Both the position numbers and the translations under genes were made by a program. A DNA stretch of 27,995 bases from Actinomycetes bacterium (GTDB taxonomy: Bacteria > Actinomycetota > Actinomycetes > Actinomycetales > Microbacteriaceae), in assembly GCA_023431405.1 (NCBI GenBank), contig JAEYVZ010000067.1, positions 1-27,995 of the forward strand, given 5' to 3'. The notes below the pieces were generated by a model. That model was not told the DNA's origin and made no database searches. It saw only the letters and a program-made list of their open reading frames with translations. Positions 8,267 through 16,739 of the stretch are shown here, in pieces (positions within the stretch are counted from its first letter, which is position 1; each line of letters begins with the position of its first letter).

Positions 8267-9235
8267 TCAGCGGCGCGCGACGCCGGGATGGGTGGCGAGG
8301 TACGCCTCGAACGCCTCCCGGGTGGTCTTCTGCGGCACGAAGCCGAACCGTTCCTTGAGCGCGTCGTTGGCGAGCACCGGCCGGTGCTGCAGGAACCCGA
8401 CCTGTTCCGGGCCGTGCACGGTCAGCCGCAGAGCCCGGCCGATCCGCAGCGCAGCGGCCAGGACGCCCGCCGGCACCGTGACGGTGCGCTTGCCCAGTCG
8501 GGCCGCGATCTCGTGCACCGGCATGCGACCGTCTCCGGCGACGTTGTAGATCCCCGCTGGGCCGTCGGTGGCGGCGCGGGCCATGGCGTCGGCGACGTCA
8601 TCGACCCACACGAACACGAAGGGCGAGTCGGAGCCGCGGATCGCGAGGATGCGGGGTCCGTCCCACAGGGCCGTGATCTGGTTGCGCACCGTCGGGCCGA
8701 GGATCGTGCCGATCCGGAAGATCACCTGTTCGAGCTGCGGATGCCGGGTGCGCTGGTCGGCGAGCATCTCCTCGACGAGGCGCTTGTGACGGGCGTACGG
8801 GAACTCGTCGTTGCCGCGCAGCGGGTGCTCCTCACGCAGCCACTCCGGGTTGTCGGGGTGGTAGCCGTAGGCGGCGCCCGACGACGACACGACGATGCGG
8901 CGCACTCCTGTCGCCGTGCACGCGGCCAGCACGTTGCGGGTGCCGTCCACGTCGACCCGGTACTCGAGGTCGTGGTCGCGTCCGGGGCTCACGATGGCCG
9001 CGAGGTGCACCACGACGTCGATCGCGTGTCGACGCAGGATCGGCTCGAGGGCCGCAGGATCGGTGACGTCGCAGGTCTCGAAGGCGACGCCCGGCGGCGG
9101 GTGTTCGGGTGCCCGCACATCGGCGGCGACGACGAGCTCGACCCCCGGATGCCGGGAGAGCGCGGCGGCGACGTGCGTGCCGAGGAAGCCTGCGCCGCCC
9201 GTGATGAGTACGCGACCCGGTGCCGCCGTCGTCAT
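8267..9235 (-). CDS. NAD-dependent epimerase/dehydratase (extended SDR)
   Basis: This 322-residue Rossmann enzyme has the extended-SDR nucleotide motif GGAGFLG (13-19), an Asp after beta-2 (VAADV) suggesting NAD, the active-site serines SSSG (117-120) and the catalytic Tyr147-x3-Lys151 (YARHK). The fold family covers nucleotide-sugar epimerases, 3-beta-hydroxysteroid dehydrogenase-like and aldehyde/ketone reductases; the substrate cannot be read from sequence. The ATG at 9235 overlaps the transporter stop by 4 bp, so translation is probably coupled. A longer in-frame extension upstream lies inside the transporter gene and is rejected. It is the last gene of the monooxygenase/transporter unit, which makes a small-molecule oxidoreductase role more likely than cell-wall sugar metabolism. 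Confidence 0.88.
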   Translation of the reverse strand: MTTAAPGRVLITGGAGFLGTHVAAALSRHPGVELVVAADVRAPEHPPPGVAFETCDVTDPAALEPILRRHAIDVVVHLAAIVSPGRDHDLEYRVDVDGTRNVLAACTATGVRRIVVSSSGAAYGYHPDNPEWLREEHPLRGNDEFPYARHKRLVEEMLADQRTRHPQLEQVIFRIGTILGPTVRNQITALWDGPRILAIRGSDSPFVFVWVDDVADAMARAATDGPAGIYNVAGDGRMPVHEIAARLGKRTVTVPAGVLAAALRIGRALRLTVHGPEQVGFLQHRPVLANDALKERFGFVPQKTTREAFEAYLATHPGVARR

Positions 9236-10206
9236 GCCCGGGCCTCGGCACCGCTGCCGCGGGGGTCGTCCTGGCCGTGGCGGGTGGCGTCGCCCTTGGG
9301 GGTGCCGGTGCGCCGCTTCGTGTGACGTGCCCACAGTCCTGCCACGATGAGCCCGGCGATGATGTCCCAGATGCCCCACCAGCCGGCGACGATCGCCATT
9401 CCGCCGAGCCCGTCGAAGAACGCGAACACGAGGCCGAGGCCGAGGCCGGCGTTTCTGATCCCGACTTCGAAGGTCATCGCTTTGCGCTCGCGGGTGCCGA
9501 GCCCGCCGAGGGCGGCGGTGCTGTACCCGATGGCGAGGGCGACGGCGTCGTGGATGGTGACGACGAGGAGGATCACGCCGAGGAAGGCGATGAAGATCTG
9601 CCAGTTGCCGGCGAGGGCGGCGACGATGAACCCGACGAGCGCGAGCAGAGAGAACCACTTCACGACCGGCTGCACGCGCTGCGCGAACCGGGGGAAGCGG
9701 CTGCGGACGGCGAGTCCCACGACGAACGGCACGCCGATGATGAGGAAGACGTCGAGGAGCATCTGCCAGGGGTTCAGCTCGACGGTCGCGAGAAGGTCGC
9801 GTGCGGTCGGGTGGAGCGCTCCCCAGAAGGCGACCGACAGGGGCAGCGCGATGATGTAGAGCGGGTTGGCGACGGCGGTCATCGATACCGAGAGGGCGAC
9901 GTTGCCCCCCGCACGGTGGGTCAGCACCTGCGAGATGTTCCCGGGCGGGCAGCATGCGACGAGGATCATCCCGAGTGCCATGGATGGTGTCACGGGGAGG
10001 GCGAGGGTCAGCAGGAAGGTGACGGCGGGGAGCACGATCAGCTGCGCGAGGATGCCGATGAGGAACGGTCGCGGCTTGCGGGCGACGATCTTGAAGTCCT
10101 CGAGGGTCGTGTCGAGGGCGATCCCGAGCATGATGAGGCCGAGCACCACGTTGAGGATGACGAGGGTGCCGGGGGTGAAGTTGAGGAGGACGTCGTCGGG
10201 GTTCAT
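9232..10206 (-). CDS. bile acid:sodium symporter (BASS) family transporter
   Basis: This 324-residue membrane protein has about nine to ten hydrophobic helices and the BASS/SBF hallmarks: an ACCPPGNISQVLTHRAGGNVALSVSMTAV-like central region (Pro-Gly-Gly/Asn segment with following Ser/Thr helix) and EVGIRNAGLGLGL in the second repeat, both involved in sodium coupling in characterised relatives. The C-terminal 30 residues are hydrophilic. Its start is 7 nt after the monooxygenase stop and its end overlaps the epimerase start. Bacterial members move organic anions such as pantoate, pyruvate, steroid-like or sulfonated acids; the name does not prove bile-acid transport here. Confidence 0.92.
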   Translation of the reverse strand: MNPDDVLLNFTPGTLVILNVVLGLIMLGIALDTTLEDFKIVARKPRPFLIGILAQLIVLPAVTFLLTLALPVTPSMALGMILVACCPPGNISQVLTHRAGGNVALSVSMTAVANPLYIIALPLSVAFWGALHPTARDLLATVELNPWQMLLDVFLIIGVPFVVGLAVRSRFPRFAQRVQPVVKWFSLLALVGFIVAALAGNWQIFIAFLGVILLVVTIHDAVALAIGYSTAALGGLGTRERKAMTFEVGIRNAGLGLGLVFAFFDGLGGMAIVAGWWGIWDIIAGLIVAGLWARHTKRRTGTPKGDATRHGQDDPRGSGAEARA

Positions 10207-10213
10207 GGGCGGG

Positions 10214-11524
10214 TCACTTCTGCGTGAGGGTGCGGGTCATCTCGCGCACCGTGGTGCGGTACGCGTCTTTGTTGACGTAGTACGACATGCGTTCGAGTCC
10301 GAGATAGCGGTAGCCGCCGGTGAGGTCGGGCCAGGGCTGGTTCACGCGCCGGCGGAAGAGTGAGGCGGCATCGGGGGCGGACCCTTCGGCGGCGAGGTAG
10401 GCGGCGATGAGCTCCGCCTGCTCGTACCGGCCCTGCCAGCCGAGGCCCGAGGCTTCCACCATCCCCATCATGTAGAGGCCGTTGAACGACGGCGGGAAGA
10501 TGTTGAGGAACAGGTGCGGGGCCATGCCTGTCCAGTGCAGGTGCTCGCGGTCGACGAAGGGGTAGTCGAGCCGGTACCCGGTGGCCAGCAGCACGGTGTC
10601 GTACTCGTCGGCGCTGCCGTCGCGGAAGTGCACGCGGGAGCCGTCGAACCGGTCGATGTCGGAGCGGATGCGCAGGTCGCCTTGTCCGAGATGGTTCAGG
10701 ATCAGGGTGTTGACGATCGGGTGCGACTCGTAGATGCGGTAGTCGGGACGGGGGAACCCGAAGCGGGTCGGGTCGCCGGTGAACGCGCGCAGCACCCGGG
10801 TGTCGACGAACTGCTTGATGGGTCGCGGTAGGGGGCGGCCCTGGTTGAGCGTGTCGGCGGGGCGGCCGAAGAGGTAGCGCGGCACGAAGTAGTAGCCGCG
10901 GCGCACGCTCATGTCGACGGATGCCGCATGGTGCACGGCATCGACGGCGATGTCGCACCCCGAGTTGCCGGCGCCGATGATGAGCACGCGGCGGTCGGCG
11001 AGCTGTCGCGCGTTCTTGTACGCGCTCGTGTGGAGCAGTTCGCCGGTGAACCGCCCGCGGAAGTCGGGGACGTGGGGCTCGGCGAGGGTGCCGTTGGCGA
11101 TGATGACGCCGTCGTACACGCGCGAGACCTCACCGGCGGGCGTCGCGGCGGTGAGCTCCCAGGTGCGGCCCTCACGCGGCGAGAGGCGGGTCACGGGCGA
11201 TTCGAACCGGAAGTGCTCGGCGAGGCCGAAGTGCGCCGCGTAGGCCCGGAAGTAGCGGATCAGTTCGCGGTGGCCGGGATAGTCGGCCACGGCATCCATG
11301 GGGAACTCGGTGAACTCCGTGGTCGTGCGCGAGGAGATGAGGTGCGCGGAGTCGTACATCGTCGACCGCGGGTTGTCGATGTCCCAGAGCCCTCCGACGC
11401 CGGTCGAGGCCTCGTAGCCGTCGAACGCGATGCCCTCGCGCTGCAGCGCCCTGGCGGCGGCGAGCCCGGAAGGCCCGGCGCCGATGACGGCGTAACGGCG
11501 CGGGCGACTCTCCCCAGCATGCAT
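10214..11524 (-). CDS. flavin-containing monooxygenase (class B)
   Basis: This 436-residue enzyme binds FAD through GAGPSG (15-20) and NADPH through GAGNSG (184-189). The class-B flavin monooxygenase fingerprint FxGxxxHxxxY is exact (FTGELLHTSAY, 159-169), and the later LATGY motif is present. These enzymes oxygenate nucleophilic N or S atoms or insert oxygen next to a ketone. The start ATG at 11524 has a loosely placed GGGAG upstream; a run of palindromes lies 27-58 nt upstream. It is the first gene of the three-gene unit with a BASS transporter and an SDR enzyme, suggesting uptake and oxidation of one organic compound. Substrate unknown. Confidence 0.93.
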   Translation of the reverse strand: MHAGESRPRRYAVIGAGPSGLAAARALQREGIAFDGYEASTGVGGLWDIDNPRSTMYDSAHLISSRTTTEFTEFPMDAVADYPGHRELIRYFRAYAAHFGLAEHFRFESPVTRLSPREGRTWELTAATPAGEVSRVYDGVIIANGTLAEPHVPDFRGRFTGELLHTSAYKNARQLADRRVLIIGAGNSGCDIAVDAVHHAASVDMSVRRGYYFVPRYLFGRPADTLNQGRPLPRPIKQFVDTRVLRAFTGDPTRFGFPRPDYRIYESHPIVNTLILNHLGQGDLRIRSDIDRFDGSRVHFRDGSADEYDTVLLATGYRLDYPFVDREHLHWTGMAPHLFLNIFPPSFNGLYMMGMVEASGLGWQGRYEQAELIAAYLAAEGSAPDAASLFRRRVNQPWPDLTGGYRYLGLERMSYYVNKDAYRTTVREMTRTLTQK

Positions 11525-11550
11525 TCCCCAGGCACTCCCTCGTGTCGGAC

Positions 11551-11582
11551 GCAGACTTCTGCCGATGTTATCGGCTGATAAC
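11551..11582. promoter_or_regulatory. palindrome cluster upstream of the monooxygenase operon
   Basis: Three inverted repeats stand in a row: GCAGA-CT-TCTGC (11551-11562), CCGAT-GTT-ATCGG (11562-11574) and GTTATC-GGCT-GATAAC (11567-11582). The last is AT-richer than its surroundings and looks like a repressor operator. On the minus strand TAACAT within it could serve as a -10, so a bound protein would block the promoter. No regulator gene is adjacent. Confidence 0.45.
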
Positions 11583-11641
11583 CGGATCGCGGAATCGCGA
11601 GGCCGTCGTCCGCACGCCGTCGTGCCGGGAGGAAGAAGCGC

Positions 11642-11669
11642 GGTCCGGACCCCAGCGGGGGCCCGGACC
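11642..11669 (-). terminator. rho-independent terminator after mtlD
   Basis: GGTCCGG (11642-11648) pairs with CCGGACC (11663-11669), with further CCCC/GGGG pairing inside around an AGC loop. On the minus strand it begins 8 nt after the mtlD stop and is followed by CTTCTTCCT, a moderately T-rich run. It probably ends the mannitol operon. Confidence 0.75.
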
Positions 11670-11676
11670 GGTGGCC

Positions 11677-12834
11677 TCAGAGCGGGGCGAGCTCGCCCTG
11701 GCGCTCTTCGATGACCTCGCGCACGCGCGGGTAGAGGGGGTGGTCTGCGGGGAGGCCGGTGATGGATGCCGTGAGCTCGTCGGCCGGCTCCTCTCGCAGC
11801 CGCCGCTGCAGCTCGACCGACTGCTCGTCGTCGGCGGCGTCGAAGCGCAGCGCGGCCGCCATCGCCGACAGCAGCGCGCTCACTTCGAGGCCTCGCTCGG
11901 CGGCTTCGGCGGCGGGGCCGACGAAGCGCTCGTGCCGCGACAGCTTGCGCAGCGGCTGGCGGCCCACCCGGCCGACGGTGTCGGGGAGGGCGGGGTTCGC
12001 GAAGCGGCGGAGGATGGTGGCGCGGTAGTCGGCGAGCTCACCGGCATCCAGACCGTGCTTGGCCACGAGGAGTGCGGAGGTCTCGGCGAGCACGGCGGCC
12101 ACGCGTGCGGCGATGTCTTCGTCGGCGAGGGCGTCGGAGATCTTGTCGATGCCCGCTTCGGCGCCGAAGTAGGCGGTCGTCGCGTGGCCCGTGTTGACGG
12201 TGAACAGCTTCCGCTCGATGTACGGCGCGAGGTCGTCGACGAAGTGCGCGCCGGGGATCGAGGGAGGCTCGTCGCCGAACGGCGGCCGTTCGATCGCCCA
12301 TTCGAAGAACGGTTCCACGGTCACGTCGACACCGGCCCCGGGGGGCTGGGCCGGCACGATGCGGTCGACCGCGGTGTTGGCGAAGACGGCGCGGCCGGAC
12401 ACGGCATCCCACGCGTCGCCCGCCTGCTCGCGCATCTCGTCGCGGAGGAGGTCGGTCGCGTTGATGGCGTTCTCGCACGCCATGATCTGCAGCGGGGGCG
12501 CCGACGGGTCGCGCATGCCGAGGCCGGCGACGATGTGCGGGGCGACGAACTTCAGCACGGTCGGCCCGACGGCGGTCGTGACGACGTTGGCCGTCGCGAT
12601 CTCGTCGATCAGCTCCTGGGGCTGCTCGGCGCTGTTGATCGCGCGGAAGCCGGTGACGACCGTGTCGGACCCGCCGTCGCCGACCGCATGCACGGTGTAC
12701 GAGTCGACGGCGTTGATCGCGTCGACGAGAGGAGCGGCGACGTCGGAGAACACGAGCTCGTAGCCGCCTTCGTGGAGGAGGAGTCCGACGAAGCCGCGCC
12801 CGATGTTGCCGGCGCCGAAGTGGACGGCTTTCAT
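11677..12834 (-). CDS. mtlD: mannitol-1-phosphate 5-dehydrogenase
   Basis: This 385-residue cytoplasmic enzyme oxidises mannitol-1-phosphate, produced by the PTS during uptake, to fructose-6-phosphate with NAD. The N-terminal NAD site FGAGNIGRGF (7-16) and the polyol dehydrogenase segment KLFTVNTGHATTAYFG are clear, and the length matches E. coli MtlD (382 residues). Its ATG overlaps the mtlF stop by one base (TGATG on the minus strand), so the two are translationally coupled. It is the last gene of the operon, with a terminator hairpin directly downstream. Confidence 0.96.
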   Translation of the reverse strand: MKAVHFGAGNIGRGFVGLLLHEGGYELVFSDVAAPLVDAINAVDSYTVHAVGDGGSDTVVTGFRAINSAEQPQELIDEIATANVVTTAVGPTVLKFVAPHIVAGLGMRDPSAPPLQIMACENAINATDLLRDEMREQAGDAWDAVSGRAVFANTAVDRIVPAQPPGAGVDVTVEPFFEWAIERPPFGDEPPSIPGAHFVDDLAPYIERKLFTVNTGHATTAYFGAEAGIDKISDALADEDIAARVAAVLAETSALLVAKHGLDAGELADYRATILRRFANPALPDTVGRVGRQPLRKLSRHERFVGPAAEAAERGLEVSALLSAMAAALRFDAADDEQSVELQRRLREEPADELTASITGLPADHPLYPRVREVIEERQGELAPL

Positions 12835-13271
12835 CAGCTGTTCACCGACGACAGCAGAGCGTAGAGCTCTTCGGGCGTGCGTGCGGCCTTCAGTCGTGCC
12901 ACCTCGTCTTCGTCGGAGAAGATCAGCGCGATCTGCGACAGGATCTCGAGGTGCTCGTCGCCTTTCCCGGCGATGCCGACGACGAACGAGACGGGATTGC
13001 CGTCCCAGTCGACGCCGCCGTCGTAGCGGACGAACGACAGCGCCGAGTCGAGGATCGTGTCCTTCGTCTCGTTGGTGCCATGGGGGATGGCGAGCTCGTT
13101 GCCCATGTAGGTGGAGACCGTCTCCTCGCGCTGCTGCATCGCGTCGAAGTAGGCGCCGGTCACCGCGCCGGCCGCCTCCAGGATGTCGGCCGCCTCCTTC
13201 ATCGCCTCTTCGCGGCTGGCCGACCCCGGGTGGATGCGGACCTGACCGACGTTGAGTACTTCACGTGACAT
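12834..13271 (-). CDS. mtlF: PTS mannitol transporter subunit IIA
   Basis: This 145-residue EIIA passes phosphate from HPr to the IIB domain of MtlA. His64 in NELAIPHGTNE is the phosphorylated histidine of the mannitol/fructose EIIA family. As in other Gram-positive bacteria EIIA is a separate gene rather than fused to EIICB as in E. coli. Start: the ATG at 13271, preceded by AGGAAAGAGG, is preferred over a longer frame starting at 13307. It is separated from mtlA by 139 bp holding a strong hairpin, so mtlF-mtlD may be expressed differently from the genes upstream. Confidence 0.95.
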   Translation of the reverse strand: MSREVLNVGQVRIHPGSASREEAMKEAADILEAAGAVTGAYFDAMQQREETVSTYMGNELAIPHGTNETKDTILDSALSFVRYDGGVDWDGNPVSFVVGIAGKGDEHLEILSQIALIFSDEDEVARLKAARTPEELYALLSSVNS

Positions 13272-13332
13272 GACGACCTCTTTCCTGCGTTCTCCGGCTG
13301 CTGTCATCCCGGGGATGCCGGATGGTCCCGGG

Positions 13333-13348
13333 CTGTCCGTGCGGACAG
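13333..13348. promoter_or_regulatory. perfect 16-bp palindrome between mtlA and mtlF
   Basis: CTGTCCG-TG-CGGACAG has perfect 7-bp arms and a 2-nt centre, better suited to a dimeric regulator than to an RNA hairpin. It sits just past the T run of the mtlA terminator and 60-75 nt upstream of mtlF, where an operator for an internal mtlFD promoter would lie. A further small inverted repeat (CATCCC-G-GGGATG) lies near 13304-13316. Confidence 0.4.
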
Positions 13349-13358
13349 GGGTGAAAAG

Positions 13359-13398
13359 GCTGCGAGGCCGGGCGCTTCGCGCTGCCCGGCCCCGCAGC
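13359..13398 (-). terminator. strong hairpin with T run between mtlA and mtlF
   Basis: On the minus strand, 12 nt after the mtlA stop, CGCAGC/GCTGCG and GCCCGGCC/GGCCGGGC arms form a long GC-rich stem (left arm from 13359, right arm to 13398) with a short GC-rich loop, followed by CCTTTTCAC. This is a good intrinsic terminator inside the operon and likely attenuates transcription into mtlF and mtlD. Confidence 0.72.
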
Positions 13399-13410
13399 GG
13401 TCTTCCGAGG

Positions 13411-15000
13411 TTACGCGTCGTGCTGGTCGACGACCAGCTTCACGACCTCGTCGTACTTCGGCGAGTTCATGAAGTTGTCGACCGACACGTGGACGGCCTC
13501 CGGGTTCTTCGCGCGGGCGCGATCGGTGAGCTGCTGCTGGGTGATGACCAGGTCTTCGCTGCCGTCGAGGTTCGCGACGGCCTTGTTGACCACCGTGACG
13601 TCTTCGACGCCGGCCTTCTTGATCTTGCTGCGCAGCACACTGGCGCCCATGGCCGACGACCCCATGCCGGCGTCGCACGCGAACACGATGCTCTTGATCG
13701 TCTTGGTGGTGGCGGGTGCTTCGGATGCCGCACCCTCCGCTGCCGTGGCGCCTGCCGCGCCAGCGGCGACTCCGGCCGACCGCATGCCCGACAGAGCGGC
13801 CGACGACTTGCCCTTGTTCGCCTCCGTCGCAGCGATCGCAGCGTCGAGGCCGCCCTCGCCCGCCGCCTCGGCGGCGAGGTCGCGCTTGCGGCTGGCGAGC
13901 ATGATCGCCGCGGCGACCGCGAAGGTGACGGCAGCCGAGATCAGCACCGACAGGATCACCCCGAGGTGGCTGCCGGGGGCGGTCTGGATGAGCACCGCGA
14001 AGATCGATCCGGGGGAGGCGGGGGCGACCAGGCCCGACTGGAACACCACGTTCGTCAGCACGCCGCTCATGCCACCGGCGATGAGGGCGAGGATGAGGAA
14101 CGGCTTTGCGAGGACGTACGGGAAGTACACCTCGTGGATGCCGCCGAGGAACTGGATGATGAACGCGCCGGGGGCGGTCGCGCGGGCGGCGCCGACACCG
14201 AACACCGAGATGGCGAGGAGCAGGCCCGCACCGGGGCCGGGGTTGGCCTCGACGAGGAACAGCAGGCTCTTGCCCGTCTCCTGCACCTGCTGCAGACCGA
14301 GCGGGGTGAACACGCCGTGGTTGATCGCGTTGTTGAGGAAGAGCACCTTGGCGGGTTCGACGAGGATGCTCGCGAGGGGGATGAGGCCGTTGTCGACCAG
14401 CCAGCCCACCGCGCTTCCCAGGACGTCGGTGATCCACTTCATGACCGGCGCGAGCCAGAAGAACGACGCGAGCGCTGCGAAGAACGCGACGAAGCCGGCG
14501 GCGAAGTTGTCGACGAGCATCTCGAAGCCGGCCCGGATCTTGCCCTGCCACGGCTTCTCGACGTACTTGAGGAGGAGCGCGGTGAGCGGCCCGGCGATCA
14601 TGGCGCCGAGGAACATGATGGTGCCGTTGGCGCCGACGATGACGCCCATCGCCGCCACGGCGCCGACCACACCGCCGCGGACGCCGTAGACCATGCGTCC
14701 ACCGGTGTAGGCGATCAGCAGGGGCAGCAGATAGGTGATCATCGGCCCGACGAGCCCGAGCCATGTCGTGCCGTCAGGGGTCTCACCGCCGCCCAGCATG
14801 CGCGAGTCGGCCCAGCGCCACGCCTCGACGGGGCCGTTCTGGCCGACCCAGCCGGTGTCGATGAACAGGGCGGTGATGAGGCCCCACGCGATGAAGGCCG
14901 CGATGTTCGGCATGATCATGCCGGACAGGAACGTGCCGAAGCGTTGCACTCCGACCCGTGCGCGGTTGGCCCCCTTCGTGGGGGCAGACGCCGTTGTCAT
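13411..15000 (-). CDS. mtlA: PTS mannitol transporter subunit IICB
   Basis: This 529-residue membrane protein transports and phosphorylates mannitol. The EIIC domain (about residues 15-345) has several hydrophobic segments and the mannitol signature GGIHEVYFPYVLAKP containing the sugar-binding glutamate. A linker rich in Ala/Gly/Glu (about 375-435) joins it to the EIIB domain, whose phosphorylated Cys442 lies in VFACDAGMGSS. Start: AAGGAG 9 nt before the ATG at 15000 is a near-perfect ribosome-binding site. An alternative ATG at 15033 makes an ATGA overlap with ptsI and adds 11 residues. No EIIA is fused; it is supplied by mtlF. Confidence 0.95.
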   Translation of the reverse strand: MTTASAPTKGANRARVGVQRFGTFLSGMIMPNIAAFIAWGLITALFIDTGWVGQNGPVEAWRWADSRMLGGGETPDGTTWLGLVGPMITYLLPLLIAYTGGRMVYGVRGGVVGAVAAMGVIVGANGTIMFLGAMIAGPLTALLLKYVEKPWQGKIRAGFEMLVDNFAAGFVAFFAALASFFWLAPVMKWITDVLGSAVGWLVDNGLIPLASILVEPAKVLFLNNAINHGVFTPLGLQQVQETGKSLLFLVEANPGPGAGLLLAISVFGVGAARATAPGAFIIQFLGGIHEVYFPYVLAKPFLILALIAGGMSGVLTNVVFQSGLVAPASPGSIFAVLIQTAPGSHLGVILSVLISAAVTFAVAAAIMLASRKRDLAAEAAGEGGLDAAIAATEANKGKSSAALSGMRSAGVAAGAAGATAAEGAASEAPATTKTIKSIVFACDAGMGSSAMGASVLRSKIKKAGVEDVTVVNKAVANLDGSEDLVITQQQLTDRARAKNPEAVHVSVDNFMNSPKYDEVVKLVVDQHDA

Positions 15001-15029
15001 TTGCTGGTTCTCCTTCGGGTTGACCGCAC

Positions 15030-16691
15030 TCATGCGGGGATTCCTGCCGCGGCCTGGGCCGCAGCTCGGGCGGATGCCGCGTCGGACGCGGCGAGGGCAG
15101 CAGCGGCGATGCGTTCGGCATCCTCGCGGCTGTACTGCAGAAGGGTGGCGCGCACGTCGGCGAGCGCCGTGGGGGCCATCGACAGGGTGGTCGCGCCGAG
15201 GCCGACGAGCACGACGGCCAGCAGCGGGTCGGCGGCGGCCTCACCGCAGATTCCGACCGGTTTGCCGTTGGCCCGGCCGCCGTCGCCGGTGGCCTTGATG
15301 AGCTGGAGGACGGCCGGGTGCCACGGGTCCTGGAAGGAGGCGACCGAGCCGAGGAGACGGTCGGCGGCCAGCGTGTACTGCGTGAGGTCGTTGGTGCCGA
15401 TCGAGGCGAAGTCGGCGATGGCGAGCACCTTGTCGGCCAGCAGCGCGGAGGAGGGGACCTCGACCATGACACCGGCGGTCTTGATGCCGTACTCCTTCGC
15501 GAGCGACACGAAGTACTCCGTCTCTTCGACGGTCGACACCATCGGCGCCATGACCCACAGGTCGGCGTCGGTGGCGGCGTCGGCGTTGGCGAGCGCGGTC
15601 AGCTGCTCGCGGAGGATGTCTTCGCTGGCGCGCAGGGCGCGCAGGCCCCGGAGCCCGAGGGCCGGGTTCTCCTCGTGGGCGTCGTTGAGGAACGCGAGGG
15701 GCTTGTCGGCCCCGGCATCCAGGGCGCGCACGACCACCTTCTTGCCGGGGAAGGCCTCCAGCAGCTCCGTGTAGGCCTTCGTCTGCTCGTCGACGGTGGG
15801 CGCCTGGGAGGCGGAGAGGAACAGGAACTCCGTACGGAAGAGACCGACGCCCTCCGCGCCGAGCTCGACGGCCTCAGCGGCACCGCCGGGCTTGCCGAGG
15901 TTCGCCAGCAGCGGCACGGGGGTGCCGTCGGCCAGCGCGCCGGGCGTGACGGGGGCCGAGGCGGCGGCGGCGCGTGCGTCGGCGCGGTGCTGGGCCTGCG
16001 CGAGCTCGTCGGCGGACGGGTCGCCGGTGACGACCCCGCGGGCCGCGTCGACGATGACCATCTCGCCGTCGACGAGGGTCTTCGCCTCGGCGGCGCCCAC
16101 GACCGCGACGATCGACTTCTCGCGCGCGAGGATGGCGGTGTGCGAGGTCGGCCCGCCGTCGGTGGTGACCAGGGCGAGCACCTTGTCGAGGTCGAGCAGC
16201 GCGGTGTCGGCCGGAGCCAGGTCTTTCGCGACGAGCACGAACGGGTGTCCCGGGTCGGGGATGCCGGGGGCGGGGAGTCCGCGCAGGCGGGCGATGACGC
16301 GCTGGGCGACGTCGTCGAGATCGGCGGCGCGCTCGCCGAGGTAGCCGCCCATGGCCGCAAGGGTGTCGCGGAAGGTCGCGAACGCGTCGTGCACGGCGAA
16401 CTCGCCGGTCTTGCCGGCGTTGACACGGGTCGACACCTCCGCGTCGAGCGTCGGGTCTTCGGCCATCATCGCCTGCGCCTCGAGCACCTCGCGGGCAAGG
16501 CCGCCGGCATGGGAGCCCCGCTCTTCGAGCTCCCGGGCCACCGCCGCGACGGCTTCGCGGACGCGGGCGAGCTCCTCGTCGGGAGTGCGGGTGCTGGGCA
16601 CGTCTTCGGGGGCGGGCAGCGGCTCGGCCATGCGCGCCACCGGGCCTTGGGCGACGCCCAGTCCGATGCCGACTCCTCGCAGTTCACTCAT
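15030..16691 (-). CDS. ptsI: phosphoenolpyruvate-protein phosphotransferase (PTS enzyme I)
   Basis: This 553-residue soluble protein starts the PTS cascade by taking phosphate from PEP and giving it to HPr. The phosphorylated His184 is in TDGGPTSHTAILAR; the PEP-binding C-terminal barrel shows EFLF, the DAGADKPL segment, the SIGTNDLTQYTLA motif and the catalytic cysteine in CGEAAADP. It is about 20 residues shorter than E. coli EI (575). GAGGAG lies 9 nt before the start. It sits between ptsH and mtlA, so the general PTS proteins of this organism are transcribed with mannitol genes. Confidence 0.96.
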   Translation of the reverse strand: MSELRGVGIGLGVAQGPVARMAEPLPAPEDVPSTRTPDEELARVREAVAAVARELEERGSHAGGLAREVLEAQAMMAEDPTLDAEVSTRVNAGKTGEFAVHDAFATFRDTLAAMGGYLGERAADLDDVAQRVIARLRGLPAPGIPDPGHPFVLVAKDLAPADTALLDLDKVLALVTTDGGPTSHTAILAREKSIVAVVGAAEAKTLVDGEMVIVDAARGVVTGDPSADELAQAQHRADARAAAASAPVTPGALADGTPVPLLANLGKPGGAAEAVELGAEGVGLFRTEFLFLSASQAPTVDEQTKAYTELLEAFPGKKVVVRALDAGADKPLAFLNDAHEENPALGLRGLRALRASEDILREQLTALANADAATDADLWVMAPMVSTVEETEYFVSLAKEYGIKTAGVMVEVPSSALLADKVLAIADFASIGTNDLTQYTLAADRLLGSVASFQDPWHPAVLQLIKATGDGGRANGKPVGICGEAAADPLLAVVLVGLGATTLSMAPTALADVRATLLQYSREDAERIAAAALAASDAASARAAAQAAAGIPA

Positions 16692-16739
16692 GACGTGGAT
16701 CTCCTCGTAGTGCTCGTTGTCCGTCGTACGTTTCGTGTG

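Noticed and set aside
9235..9955. In-frame upstream extension of the epimerase gene
   Set aside because: It lies wholly inside the transporter gene and encodes Arg-rich sequence; the epimerase Rossmann fold begins at the ATG at 9235.
13411..15033. mtlA start at 15033 (ATGA overlap with ptsI)
   Set aside because: The ATG at 15000 has a near-perfect AAGGAG at proper distance; the upstream start remains possible but less supported.
13252..15774. 840-codon plus-strand open frame across mtlA and ptsI
   Set aside because: Antisense shadow of two clearly recognised PTS genes; composition is low-complexity Asp/Arg/Gly/Ala with no recognisable domain.
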